DNA from: an uncultured Cellvibrio sp.
GTDB lineage: Bacteria; Pseudomonadota; Gammaproteobacteria; Pseudomonadales; Cellvibrionaceae
Direction of reading: 5' to 3'
Assembly: GCA_937958105.1 (NCBI GenBank)
Contig: CALFXJ010000006.1
Location: forward strand, 62,001-126,000
DNA: 64,000 bases
Shown: piece after piece, positions 54,267 through 62,627 of the stretch
Layout: every line of letters starts with the position of its first letter
How positions within the stretch are numbered: the stretch's first letter is position 1
The notes under the pieces: generated by a model
Database searches by the model: none
Seen by the model: the letters and a program-made list of their open reading frames with translations, nothing else
Told to the model about the DNA's origin: nothing
Made by a program: the position numbers and the translations under genes

Positions 54267-54802
54267 ACACCTACCAGACAGGAATGCAGATAAATCCCCA
54301 GAAACGCGCAGCTTGTGCCCAGCAGAGCACCTGCTGCAATATCACTGGGATAGTGAACGCCGAGCAACACCCGGCTCGCGCCGATCAAGCTGGCCCATAC
54401 ATAAACGGGCAGGGCAATGAAAGGATAGTAATGAACGAATAAGCAGGCAAACAGGAACGCAGCCGCCGTATGGCCAGAAGGAAAGCTGAATTGATCCGAG
54501 GGTGTAATCCAGGCTTCATAAAAATCAATTCTCGCCGCCGGGCGGTCACGCTTGATAAGATTCTTCAATACCAGGTACAGACTTACATCCAGACCGTAGG
54601 CGATCAGTCCGGCCCAGAAAAAAGTTTTTCCGTTGGCAGGCTCCAATACCAATAACGCCAGTGCAATTAAAAGATACAACGGGCCATCACCTGTGTGAGA
54701 AATCCAGCGAACCGATTTACGATAAGGAAACCGCTTGGTGACGTGCAGCCAGAGGAACGCCAGGGTATCTAAGTGGTGGACTCTCTGTAAAAAAGCATTC
54801 AT
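54263..54802 (-). CDS. PAP2-superfamily phosphatase
   Basis: A membrane phosphatase (179 aa) of the PAP2 superfamily, which cleaves phosphate from lipid phosphates such as phosphatidic acid or undecaprenyl pyrophosphate. The three motifs are visible: KNLIKRDRP, FPSGHTAAA and SRVLLGVHYPSD. About five transmembrane helices surround them. ATG 54802 follows a weak GGTGA; the frame opens earlier at 54853. It overlaps the glycosyltransferase start downstream and is divergent from dgkA. The lipid substrate cannot be told. Confidence 0.9.
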   Translation of the reverse strand: MNAFLQRVHHLDTLAFLWLHVTKRFPYRKSVRWISHTGDGPLYLLIALALLVLEPANGKTFFWAGLIAYGLDVSLYLVLKNLIKRDRPAARIDFYEAWITPSDQFSFPSGHTAAAFLFACLFVHYYPFIALPVYVWASLIGASRVLLGVHYPSDIAAGALLGTSCAFLGIYLHSCLVGV

Positions 54803-54918
54803 AGTTTCACCGCCTGTAAGATCGGTTATTTGCTTCACTATCAGAGATACCACCAGATTGTGAAAGTAATGTTACATCCAGATTTTTCCCGCTATTCAGA
54901 TGATGGAGCGAAACCACT

Positions 54919-55296
54919 ATGTCAAAACCCGGTAAAAGTGGCATTGCCCGCGTGATTGATGCCTTCGGCTATTCCATGAAGGGGCTCGCCGCCGCCTGGC
55001 GTCATGAAGCCGCTTTCCGGCAGGAAGTTGTGCTCGCTGTGATTCTGATTCCTCTCGCCTTCTGGCTTGCCGGCAACCACATTGAACTGATCCTGCTGAT
55101 TGCCAGCGTATTCTGGGTATTAACAGCGGAGCTTATCAATTCCTCAATTGAAGCTGTTGTCGACCGCACGGGCCATGAACATCATGAACTCGCCGGCCGC
55201 GCCAAAGATATCGGGTCCGCTCTGGTTTTTATCAGTCTTGTGCTGCTTGGGATCGTTTGGAGTGTTATTGCGGTAAATCGGTTTTGGCTGGCATGA
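54919..55296 (+). CDS. dgkA: Diacylglycerol kinase
   Basis: DgkA is a small inner-membrane kinase that returns diacylglycerol to phosphatidic acid. The 125-residue product has three transmembrane helices and the signature ELINSSIEAVVDR with its active-site Glu, plus AGRAKDIGSALV. It is divergent from the PAP2 gene, whose product may catalyse the reverse reaction. A single gene, with no clear terminator. Confidence 0.96.
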   Translation: MSKPGKSGIARVIDAFGYSMKGLAAAWRHEAAFRQEVVLAVILIPLAFWLAGNHIELILLIASVFWVLTAELINSSIEAVVDRTGHEHHELAGRAKDIGSALVFISLVLLGIVWSVIAVNRFWLA

Positions 55297-55338
55297 CCGA
55301 ATAGCAGAATGAGCTAAAAATATAGACTGAGGGGATAG

Positions 55339-56124
55339 TTATTTTGAGGCACGTGCAAGGTAGTAAATACTATACCCCCCAACATAAACCCCATCCCCCA
55401 ATTTCTCACCATCCATCCCCCACATTCCTTCTGCGGTAAAACCGGCAGTTTCCAGTTGCTCGATCTGTTTCCTGCCGCTGATGTAATAGGTGAGCATGTT
55501 GTACCCGTGTGCCTGATCATTAAGGATGGCGTAGTCGTCAGTGATGAGTTGCTTTGAACGGTGACGGGTTGAGTTGATTAGGCCGGTTATGTAGTTGATC
55601 GACCGCCGTATCATGCGGCGCGGGTTGATGGATGGCCGGAGGTTCTTCCAGTGGTAAGCGGGATAAAACCTGCTGTCGCGATTGTGTGAGGAAAATATAA
55701 AAAAGCCGTTGGGTTTCAGCACACGATGAATTTCGGACAGGATTTTTAATCGATCCTCGTGGGAGACATAGTCAATACCATTGTAGGAGAACCACACGAT
55801 ATCGAAACTGGCTTGTGCAAAACGTGAAAGGTCGCGGGCATCCTGTTGATATAGTTCCGTGTCGGGGAAACGAGCGGTGGCAATATTGATCATCGCCTGC
55901 GAATAGTCGATGCCGACATAATCTTTGCAGGCTGAGGTGAGGAATGCCGTAGTACGTCCGGCCCCGACGCCGATATCGAGCAGGGAGGCTTGGCGGTGAG
56001 CGTCTTTCAGTTGATTAAGGATCGCAGACTCGGCGGGTACTGGCGTCTGCTCATGCGCATATTCAAGGGCGATGTCCGGAGCGAACCAGATATGTTGATT
56101 GGTTTCGGTGACAGGTTCTTTCAT
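55339..56124 (-). CDS. Class I SAM-dependent methyltransferase
   Basis: A class I methyltransferase of 261 aa with SAM motif LLDIGVGAGRTTAFL, then YVGIDYS, the acidic loop QQDARDL and the post-motif FDIVWFSYNGIDYV and VLKPNGFFIFSSHN. The substrate is unknown. The C-terminal half (about 165-255) contains a basic stretch of the INPRRMIRRSINYI kind. ATG 56124 (MKEPVTET) is chosen because the upstream part of the frame is low in family likeness; the ribosome-binding site is weak. It lies between dgkA and galT, convergent with dgkA. Confidence 0.82.
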   Translation of the reverse strand: MKEPVTETNQHIWFAPDIALEYAHEQTPVPAESAILNQLKDAHRQASLLDIGVGAGRTTAFLTSACKDYVGIDYSQAMINIATARFPDTELYQQDARDLSRFAQASFDIVWFSYNGIDYVSHEDRLKILSEIHRVLKPNGFFIFSSHNRDSRFYPAYHWKNLRPSINPRRMIRRSINYITGLINSTRHRSKQLITDDYAILNDQAHGYNMLTYYISGRKQIEQLETAGFTAEGMWGMDGEKLGDGVYVGGYSIYYLARASK

Positions 56125-56359
56125 GACCGGATGCTCTGCCTGTTGTTGTTGTGGAGGGCAAGGGGGGCGCTTGGCGCGATATATTGCATGAAGCTTAACA
56201 GCTATGGCTGCGGGAATTGGTTGCCTGCGCCACATTGGGCGTTAATTTTGGTAAAGCTCTTGGATAAGGATGGCGTATAAATTCGATTTATAAATTGTCA
56301 CCGGGCATTTTTTGAGGTAACTTATTGTGAATTTATAATATTTATATGGCCAGAATATT

Positions 56360-57403
56360 ATGTCCGGTAAGTTTTCTGTCAACGATCATCCTCATCGTCG
56401 TCTGAATCCCCTGACGGGGGAGTGGCTCCTGGTTTCCCCGCATCGTACCAAGCGGCCTTGGCAGGGACAGCAGGAGCTCAATCAGTGGCCCGATAGCCCG
56501 GCCCACGATGCCAGCTGCTATTTATGCCCGGGCAACCAGCGGGTCGGCGGCGAAGTAAATCCCGACTATTCGACCACCTTTGTGTTCACTAATGACTTCG
56601 CGGCCCTGATGCCCGAGGTACCTGACGCGCCGCTGTCGGATGATCCACTCTTTCAGTTGCAGGCTGAACAGGGCACCAGCCGCGTGATCTGTTTCTCTCC
56701 CGACCACAGTAAGACGCTGCCGTTGCTGAATGATGCCGAGATGCTGGCAGTAATTCAGACCTGGATGGCGCAGACGGCTGAGCTAGGCCAGCAGTATGCT
56801 TCCGTGCAGATTTTTGAGAATAAAGGCGCGGTCATGGGCTGCTCTAATCCGCACCCGCATGGGCAGGTGTGGGCACAGAGCCAGTTGCCGACGCTGGTGA
56901 GCAAGGCTGATGCAAACCAGCGTGCTTACTTCTCCCGCCAGGGTTCGCAGATGCTGCTTGATTATGCGCGGAAGGAATCCAGCAGGGGTGAGCGGGTGGT
57001 GGTAGAAAATAATGACTGGCTGGTAGTGGTGCCGTTCTGGGCGGCCTGGCCGTTTGAAACCCTGGTTTTACCCAAACTGCCATGTCCGCGAATGACAGAT
57101 TTATCGTCAAGCCAGCAACACAGCTTGAGTAAAATCCTGCGCGACCTGACGGCGCGTTACGATAATTTGTTTGAGTGTTCTTTCCCTTATTCCATGGGGT
57201 GGCACGGAGCGCCTTTTAATGGTGAAGACCCGACGCCCTGGCAATTGCATGCGCATTTTTATCCGCCGTTACTGCGTAGCGCGACGGTCCGTAAATTTAT
57301 GGTGGGCTACGAAATGCTGGCCGAGCCCCAGCGCGACATATCTCCGGAGCAGGCCGCCGAACGTCTGCGTCAGCAAAGTTCTGTTCATTTTCGTTTGAGG
57401 TAG
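56360..57403 (+). CDS. galT: Galactose-1-phosphate uridylyltransferase
   Basis: GalT exchanges UMP between UDP-glucose and galactose-1-phosphate in the Leloir pathway. The 347-residue product has the start HPHRRLNPLTGEWLLVSPHR, a zinc-site Cys pair in SCYLCPGN and the catalytic His motif GCSNPHPHGQVW. It lies 6 bases before galK. galE and galM are not adjacent. An AT-rich promoter region of about 235 bases lies upstream. It uses galactose that could come from plant polysaccharides. Confidence 0.97.
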   Translation: MSGKFSVNDHPHRRLNPLTGEWLLVSPHRTKRPWQGQQELNQWPDSPAHDASCYLCPGNQRVGGEVNPDYSTTFVFTNDFAALMPEVPDAPLSDDPLFQLQAEQGTSRVICFSPDHSKTLPLLNDAEMLAVIQTWMAQTAELGQQYASVQIFENKGAVMGCSNPHPHGQVWAQSQLPTLVSKADANQRAYFSRQGSQMLLDYARKESSRGERVVVENNDWLVVVPFWAAWPFETLVLPKLPCPRMTDLSSSQQHSLSKILRDLTARYDNLFECSFPYSMGWHGAPFNGEDPTPWQLHAHFYPPLLRSATVRKFMVGYEMLAEPQRDISPEQAAERLRQQSSVHFRLR

Positions 57404-57409
57404 CAGGTT

Positions 57410-58585
57410 GTGAATTCATTGACGTCCGCTGTTATAAAAGAATTATTTCAGGCGCGTTTTACGCTGCTGCCTGAGGTTGTTGTCAGTGCGCCGGGCCGCG
57501 TTAATTTGATCGGGGAGCATACCGATTACAATGACGGTTTTGTCTTGCCCGCCGCCATCAATTACCGCACCTGGGTCGCTGCAACACCGCGCGATGATCG
57601 TGAACTTCATATCATCGCGCATGACTTTACGGATCAGTTTGTCAGTTTTCACCTTGATGAAGAGATGCAGCATGACGCAGCCATGCCCTGGTCCAATTAT
57701 GTTCGCGGGGTAGTGCAGCAGCTACGCAGAAATCATTTTGAATTGCGTGGCGGTAATCTTTTTATCACTGGTGACGTACCGGCAGGTGCCGGCCTGAGCA
57801 GCTCAGCATCCCTGGAGATGGCGCTGATCAGAGCGCTGACTATTCTGAGTGGCGAAAGCATAGAACCGAAAGCGGCAGCATTGATGGGGCAGGCGGCAGA
57901 GAATCAGTTTGTCGGCTGTAACTGCGGGATCATGGATCAGTTGATCTCCGCCTGTGGAGAGGCCAATAGTGCGCTGCTGATTGATTGTCGCGATTTAAGT
58001 ACCCAGCCAGTCGCCATCCCGCAGGATTGGGAGATTCTGGTTGTCCACTCCGGCGTGAAACGCGGCCTGGTGGAGAGTGAATACAATCAGCGGCGCGAGC
58101 AATGTGAGGCTGTGGCCCGGCACTTTCACCAGAAAAGTCTGCGCGATATCTCGCTCGAACAGTTACTTGCCGCTGAAGCAGAGCTGGATCCGCTGCTGTT
58201 CAAGCGCGCCCGCCACGTCCTGACCGAAAACAACCGCACATTAGCGGCGGCTGACGCACTGAAGAAAGGTGATATGGCAAGGCTTTCGCGGGTAATGATG
58301 GAGTCTCATGCCTCCATGCGTGACGATTTCAACATTACCGTCCCGGCTGTGGATACGCTGGTGGATATCCTTACCACAGCAGGGAAAGGATTGGCTGGCG
58401 CGCGTATGACGGGTGGTGGCTTCGGTGGCTGCGTGGTGGCTATTGCACCTCGGGCTATGATCTCTACCCTAATGGCTGCGGTAGAAGACCACTATCAGCA
58501 GGAAACCGGCTGTAAACCCACCTTGATTCCTGCCAAGGCCAGCCCGGGTGCCTTTGCTGAGTTCGCCAGGGCCGAGCTCATCTAG
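57410..58585 (+). CDS. galK: Galactokinase
   Basis: GalK phosphorylates galactose at C1 with ATP. The 391-residue product has the GHMP-family signature APGRVNLIGEHTDYNDGF, the ATP loop PAGAGLSSSASLEMALI and the GGGFGG end motif in ARMTGGGFGGCVVA. The start is GTG 57410 after AGGTT. It follows galT with a 6-base gap and ends the gal operon. Confidence 0.97.
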   Translation: MNSLTSAVIKELFQARFTLLPEVVVSAPGRVNLIGEHTDYNDGFVLPAAINYRTWVAATPRDDRELHIIAHDFTDQFVSFHLDEEMQHDAAMPWSNYVRGVVQQLRRNHFELRGGNLFITGDVPAGAGLSSSASLEMALIRALTILSGESIEPKAAALMGQAAENQFVGCNCGIMDQLISACGEANSALLIDCRDLSTQPVAIPQDWEILVVHSGVKRGLVESEYNQRREQCEAVARHFHQKSLRDISLEQLLAAEAELDPLLFKRARHVLTENNRTLAAADALKKGDMARLSRVMMESHASMRDDFNITVPAVDTLVDILTTAGKGLAGARMTGGGFGGCVVAIAPRAMISTLMAAVEDHYQQETGCKPTLIPAKASPGAFAEFARAELI

Positions 58586-58695
58586 GTAAAATCAATGAAA
58601 AAGCGGATCAGCGATAGTCTGGGAATATAAAAGAAAACAGGGAAACCTGCTCAGACGTTGCCGTCCGACTTCACTTCGCGCCGGGTCACTCTGCG

Positions 58696-58893
58696 TCAAT
58701 GACGTCGCTGTGGGTCCGGCTGGCCGATAAATGCGTAATAGTCCTGCTCCAGCGTCCGCCCGCGTACCCGGCGTTCGGGGGATTTTCGACGCTTTCGATG
58801 ATACAGATCGATAGGCATATCCTTGCAGGGGTCGCGATCCAGGCGGCGATCCATACCGCGCCGTCGATCGATAAAAAATTTATGCTCGCTCAT
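58696..58893 (-). CDS. Small arginine-rich protein, unknown
   Basis: I do not recognise this 65-residue, very basic protein. It has repeated basic-acid clusters such as IDRRRGMDRRLDRD and HRKRRKSPERRVRGR, with no membrane or signal segment. A nucleic-acid-binding or ribosome-associated role is a guess from the charge. ATG 58893 was chosen because the residues upstream lose this character; the ribosome-binding site is weak. It is divergent from the bolA gene. Confidence 0.5.
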   Translation of the reverse strand: MSEHKFFIDRRRGMDRRLDRDPCKDMPIDLYHRKRRKSPERRVRGRTLEQDYYAFIGQPDPQRRH

Positions 58894-59011
58894 GGTGATA
58901 CGTCTGGTTAGTTGAACGGATCGGAGCGGTTCCTTGTTCCAAGTCAACAAAGTGTAGCTGGTTGGAGTTAAAATGCGGGGAATTTTTGTGAGCCATGTCG
59001 GAGTTCCTGCC

Positions 59012-59329
59012 ATGAAACCAGTTGAAGACCAGATTCGCACCAAGCTGAACGCGGCATTTAAGCCTGTTCACCTGGAAGTCGCCAACGAAAGCCATATGCA
59101 CAGTGTCCCACCGAATTCGGAAACCCATTTTAAAGTCGTGCTCGTCTCCGCAGATTTTGTGAATAAACGACAGGTGCAGCGCCATCAGGCGATCTACGCC
59201 ACGCTGGCGGATGAACTGAGCGGTGGGGTTCACGCCCTGGCTCTGCATACCTTCAGCCCCGAAGAATGGCTGGCAAACCAGGCTGTACCTGCCTCGCCCC
59301 AATGTCTGGGTGGCAGTAAACATTCCTGA
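59012..59329 (+). CDS. bolA: BolA family protein
   Basis: BolA works with the monothiol glutaredoxin Grx4 in Fe-S and iron regulation and in stress morphology. The 105-residue product shows ESHMHSVPPNSETHFKVVLVS, DFVNKRQVQRHQAIYATLADEL and GVHALALHTFSPEEW, the full family pattern. ATG 59012 (MKPVEDQI) fits the family start. A single gene, 119 bases from the divergent basic-protein gene. Confidence 0.95.
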   Translation: MKPVEDQIRTKLNAAFKPVHLEVANESHMHSVPPNSETHFKVVLVSADFVNKRQVQRHQAIYATLADELSGGVHALALHTFSPEEWLANQAVPASPQCLGGSKHS

Positions 59330-59360
59330 ATTACCTCTGGTTGTACAAAAATTAAGCGTC

Positions 59361-59366
59361 TATAAT
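59361..59366 (+). promoter_or_regulatory. -10 box TATAAT before trhO
   Basis: An exact -10 hexamer lies 47 bases before the trhO start; the hexamer about 16 bases upstream (GGTTGT) is a weak -35. Confidence 0.5.
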
Positions 59367-59412
59367 GCGCGCCCTGCATTAACCTCCTGTCTTTTCATTT
59401 AAGTGGAAATCT

Positions 59413-60366
59413 ATGAGTTCGATTGTTGTTGCTGCCCTGTATAAATTCGTTTCCTTGCCCGACTACCAGACTATTGCGCCACGTTTGAAAGCGCACTGCG
59501 ATCAACTGGGTCTTAAAGGCACGCTGCTGCTGGCGGAAGAAGGTATCAATGGCACAGTTGCCGGCACACGCGAGGGAATTGATGATCTGCTCACTTATCT
59601 CAAAAGCGATCCGCGTCTCACCGACCTGTCGCACAAGGAATCCTATTACGAAGGGATGCCGTTTTACCGTATGAAGGTAAAACTGAAAAAAGAGATCGTC
59701 ACCATGGGGGTCGAAGGCATAGATCCGCTGAAGATCGTAGGCACCTATGTAAAACCAAAAGACTGGAATGCCTTGATCAGCGATCCGGACGTGGTGGTGG
59801 TCGATACGCGCAACCATTATGAGTATTCCATCGGTACCTTTGAACGGGCGATAGACCCCAAGACCGAAACGTTCCGTCAGTTTCCGGAATTCGTAGCCAA
59901 AAACCTTGATCCGAAAAAGCACAAGAAAGTTGCCATGTTCTGCACCGGTGGCATTCGCTGTGAAAAGTCCACCGCTTACCTAAAAGAGCAGGGGTTTGAA
60001 GAGGTTTATCACCTGGAAGGTGGCATCCTGAAGTACCTCGAAGAGGTCCCTGAGGAAGAAAGCCTGTGGCGGGGTGAGTGCTTTGTGTTTGATAACCGCG
60101 TGGCGGTGAATCACAGCCTGCAGAAAGGTATTTATGACCAGTGCCATGGCTGTCGCCACCCCATTACCGAAGAAGACAAGCTGTCATCCCAGTACATCCC
60201 CGGCGTCAGTTGCCCCCGGTGCTATGAGCAGCTGACCCCGGAGCAGAAACAACGCTTCATGGAACGTCAAAAGCAGATTGAATTGGCTAAGCAACGTAAC
60301 GAACTGCACATCGGTGCACTGCCTCCAGAGCGCCAAAAACGGGCATCCGCGACGGCAAAGTCATAA
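59413..60366 (+). CDS. trhO: tRNA uridine hydroxylase TrhO
   Basis: TrhO (YceA) makes 5-hydroxyuridine at tRNA position 34 using oxygen. The 317-residue product has an N-terminal acylphosphatase-like part (ALYKFVSLPDY, LLLAEEGINGTVAG) and a rhodanese domain with the active-site Cys in MFCTGGIRCEKSTAYL. A cysteine-rich end with QCHGCRHPI and CPRCYEQL could bind a metal. Its promoter has a TATAAT box. The next gene is a small unknown on the same strand. Confidence 0.94.
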   Translation: MSSIVVAALYKFVSLPDYQTIAPRLKAHCDQLGLKGTLLLAEEGINGTVAGTREGIDDLLTYLKSDPRLTDLSHKESYYEGMPFYRMKVKLKKEIVTMGVEGIDPLKIVGTYVKPKDWNALISDPDVVVVDTRNHYEYSIGTFERAIDPKTETFRQFPEFVAKNLDPKKHKKVAMFCTGGIRCEKSTAYLKEQGFEEVYHLEGGILKYLEEVPEEESLWRGECFVFDNRVAVNHSLQKGIYDQCHGCRHPITEEDKLSSQYIPGVSCPRCYEQLTPEQKQRFMERQKQIELAKQRNELHIGALPPERQKRASATAKS

Positions 60367-60463
60367 AATCGAAGAGTTGGGTGCCATTTACAACAGGATG
60401 GCTTCGCGGTCCGAAGCGCTTATGGTTTAATGCCAGCTTCATCGCAATCGTACAGAGATTTTT

Positions 60464-60820
60464 ATGGACTTTGATGCTTGGGAGGCAGACCTGGCTGCCG
60501 GTACAGCGACTCATGCGAGTGGCTTTGTATTGAAAATTGAAGGTAATCCCCGTAACCCCTCGTCGGTTGATCCGGGTAAATTTCCTCCAGAATTGAGCTA
60601 CGCCGACCAGGCGCGTTTGTTGCGCTGCGGTATGGAGTTTTTAGCCAGAGCAGCGGCGTCGGAAGGCGGGGCGACCCATTACAGCAGTAAAACGGGCTAC
60701 GCCCGGGCGGATGATCCGCGTATGGCGGCCATCAAAGCGCGCGAAGCAGAAGCCAAGCGTTATGCGGAGCGTACAGACAAGCCCAAGCGGTCAGTCCTGT
60801 CACTCAAGAAAAGCAGCTGA
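60464..60820 (+). CDS. Small protein, unknown
   Basis: I do not recognise this 118-residue protein. It opens MDFDAWEADLAAGTATHASG, has a middle stretch of mixed charge (LSYADQARLLRCGMEFLARA) with one Cys, and a Lys/Ala/Glu-rich C-terminal helix. No signal or membrane segment. It ends just before a strong terminator and lies 97 bases after trhO. A cytoplasmic protein is likely. Confidence 0.65.
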   Translation: MDFDAWEADLAAGTATHASGFVLKIEGNPRNPSSVDPGKFPPELSYADQARLLRCGMEFLARAAASEGGATHYSSKTGYARADDPRMAAIKAREAEAKRYAERTDKPKRSVLSLKKSS

Positions 60821-60832
60821 TAGCCTGACATT

Positions 60833-60870
60833 AAAAAACGGCGCAACCCGGAAGGATTGCGCCGTTTTTT
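60833..60870. terminator. Intrinsic terminator after the 60.5 kb gene
   Basis: ACGGCGCAA (60838-60846) pairs with TTGCGCCGT (60857-60865), with six A before and six T after. It serves both convergent genes. Confidence 0.9.
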
Positions 60871-60879
60871 AATCTGGTT

Positions 60880-61398
60880 CTACAGCAGACCGCGCAACTG
60901 CAGATCGGTGCGGTGGGCGTCCATCAACTGGAACATCAACTCGAATTTCTGTCCCGCCAGTTCAGTCAGCTGGTGAGTATCTTCAGCAGCATTCTTAGGG
61001 CGGTAGATCAGCGAGTGGAGCTCCTTTGACAGTGAATCCATAGAGTTGAAAATTTGCTCAGTGGTCTCACCTGTCCGGAAAACCCGGCCTTGTTTAGTCA
61101 TCTCCAGATATTTATCGCACTCCTGTAGCCATTCTTTACGCTGCTCAATGAAGTTGCGAATATTTCTGATGCCTCCCCGGTGTCCGCTGCTCAGTCGGTC
61201 CTCACGGTACTTCTGCAGGCTTTTCCGGGCATTTACCAGAAAATCCACGGATGTGGTTTTGCAGTATTTAGAGTCCAGGTAAGCAGGGAATTTGACATCA
61301 TGTTCCGCCATGACTCTTTCCCGCATACAGGTCTCGTCACATGCGAAAGCAAAGGGTGCAATCAAGACAAGGTGTAAGAACAGTAGTGTTTTTTTCAT
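60880..61398 (-). CDS. Cysteine-containing periplasmic protein, unknown
   Basis: The 172-residue product has a signal peptide (cut after FAFA, residue 19) and a mature protein beginning CDETC, with two more cysteines in SKYCK and QECDK, so two disulfides are possible. The rest is helical and charged. The residues before the first Cys do not form a good lipobox. I know no function. A CRP/Anr-like dyad lies about 53-68 bases before the start. It is the last gene on the minus strand before the terminator at 60.8 kb. Confidence 0.7.
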   Translation of the reverse strand: MKKTLLFLHLVLIAPFAFACDETCMRERVMAEHDVKFPAYLDSKYCKTTSVDFLVNARKSLQKYREDRLSSGHRGGIRNIRNFIEQRKEWLQECDKYLEMTKQGRVFRTGETTEQIFNSMDSLSKELHSLIYRPKNAAEDTHQLTELAGQKFELMFQLMDAHRTDLQLRGLL

Positions 61399-61450
61399 AG
61401 TAGGGTCGCCGAATATTTAGTTATTGCTATTTGCAGGTCCAACGCCTGTA

Positions 61451-61466
61451 TGTGATATAGATCACT
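61451..61466 (-). promoter_or_regulatory. CRP/Anr-like dyad TGTGA-N6-TCACT
   Basis: TGTGA-TATAGA-TCACT matches the CRP/Vfr consensus TGTGA-N6-TCACA in nine of ten bases and contains TGAT-N4-ATCA, the FNR/Anr core. It lies just upstream of the periplasmic-protein gene; anr itself lies 1.2 kb away. Confidence 0.55.
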
Positions 61467-61558
61467 TTGGCTGGCGCGTCAAGCATCGGCTATAAAAATA
61501 CATTTATTAATAACAATGAAGTTGGTTAGATGGGTTATTTATATATGATTCTTTAATA

Positions 61559-61582
61559 AGCGTCGCCCTTTTCGGCGACGCT
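61559..61582 (-). terminator. Hairpin after the SirB2 gene
   Basis: AGCGTCGCC (61559-61567) pairs perfectly with GGCGACGCT (61574-61582). In the direction of the SirB2 gene it is followed by TATTAAAG, a weak T-run, so it may be a modest terminator. Confidence 0.55.
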
Positions 61583-61597
61583 GGTTCTGAATAGGAA

Positions 61598-61975
61598 TCA
61601 GGCGAAGAAGCCAAGAGGATTCTTGCTGATGGCCACGCTGACGATATAAATGAAAACCACCAAGGCCGCGAGCCAACTGCATTTACGGAGCGCAGGGTTG
61701 GAATTCCTGAACGCAATGACCCCGAGGATGATGTAAACAACCAGGAAAACGATCTTGGTCATCAGCCAGGGGTGGTCGCCCGGTGAATAACGCAGCAGCC
61801 CTGCAAGGGCGAGAGCGCTTACCAGTAAGAGGGTATCGACGACGTGGGGCAGGATCTTCACCAGCTTTTTGTGCAGCAGCGGTGACTGGCGCCACATCCA
61901 CAGGCCTCGAATAAAAAAGCCGGCAAAAGACAGAGCAGCCATTGTCATATGCAAATGCTTGAGCATCAAATACAT
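61598..61975 (-). CDS. SirB2 family membrane protein
   Basis: An inner-membrane protein of 125 aa with four hydrophobic helices, beginning MYLMLKHLHMTMAALSFAGF and showing the KHLHMT and PHVVDTLLL motifs with conserved His of the SirB2 family. Its function is unknown; some members sit near respiratory or lipid genes. AAAGGA precedes the ATG by 8 bases. It is probably in one transcript with DUF4202 and anr, upstream of it. Confidence 0.82.
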   Translation of the reverse strand: MYLMLKHLHMTMAALSFAGFFIRGLWMWRQSPLLHKKLVKILPHVVDTLLLVSALALAGLLRYSPGDHPWLMTKIVFLVVYIILGVIAFRNSNPALRKCSWLAALVVFIYIVSVAISKNPLGFFA

Positions 61976-62016
61976 GAGCAGTTTCCTTTTATGGTTATGG
62001 TTGTAGAGGTCGTCAG

Positions 62017-62613
62017 TTACTCAGCAGGGGTGAGGGCTTTAGTCACCAGCTGCAGCATGGTATCGGACAGGGGCAGGCGCAGTGCAGCCTCGTGGCCCTT
62101 GATGGACATTTTGTTCCAGGTCTTGCGGATGATGTCGATGAGTTTTTCTTCATCATGTTTAGCCGCAAACTCTTCCAGGTAGTACTCCAGGAAGACCAGG
62201 CAGGCTACGTCTTCCAGGGTCTGTACTTCATCATCACGTTTCAGCCCCCGCTTGAGCAGCAGATCCCTGACTCGCTGTATGGCTTCCTCGTCGTAACCCT
62301 GGCTTTGCATGATGGATGCGGCCGTTTCGCCATGGAACTGGGCGAGATCACTGCGCCAGCGCTTGTAACCCTGACGATCCATGGGGTAATCACTGCGCGG
62401 GATCTTCCAGCGGCAGATATGCTGAGCGCGGACGGCCAGCTGCAGGGTTACTGACGCATCTGGCTGAAAGTCCGCCAGTCGCGCGCTCATCCGCTGCCCG
62501 TAGATCCATTCCTTTGGCACCTGTTGGCCATTGACTGTCTCGTGGTTGGGATCCTGCTGGTTGGCCGCGTCAAAAGCCGCCAGAGTAGCCTGGAGTTGTT
62601 CTGCGGGAGTCAT
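62017..62613 (-). CDS. DUF4202 family protein
   Basis: The 198-residue product has the DUF4202 pattern, with RAQHICRWKIPRSDYPMDR, YKRWRSDLAQFHGE and YLEEFAAKHDEEKLIDIIRKT. Clustered His and Asp/Glu suggest a metal-dependent HD-like phosphohydrolase fold, but function is unknown. AAGGA precedes the ATG. It starts 14 bases after anr and precedes SirB2. Confidence 0.85.
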   Translation of the reverse strand: MTPAEQLQATLAAFDAANQQDPNHETVNGQQVPKEWIYGQRMSARLADFQPDASVTLQLAVRAQHICRWKIPRSDYPMDRQGYKRWRSDLAQFHGETAASIMQSQGYDEEAIQRVRDLLLKRGLKRDDEVQTLEDVACLVFLEYYLEEFAAKHDEEKLIDIIRKTWNKMSIKGHEAALRLPLSDTMLQLVTKALTPAE

Positions 62614-62627
62614 AGGTTTCCTTGCGG

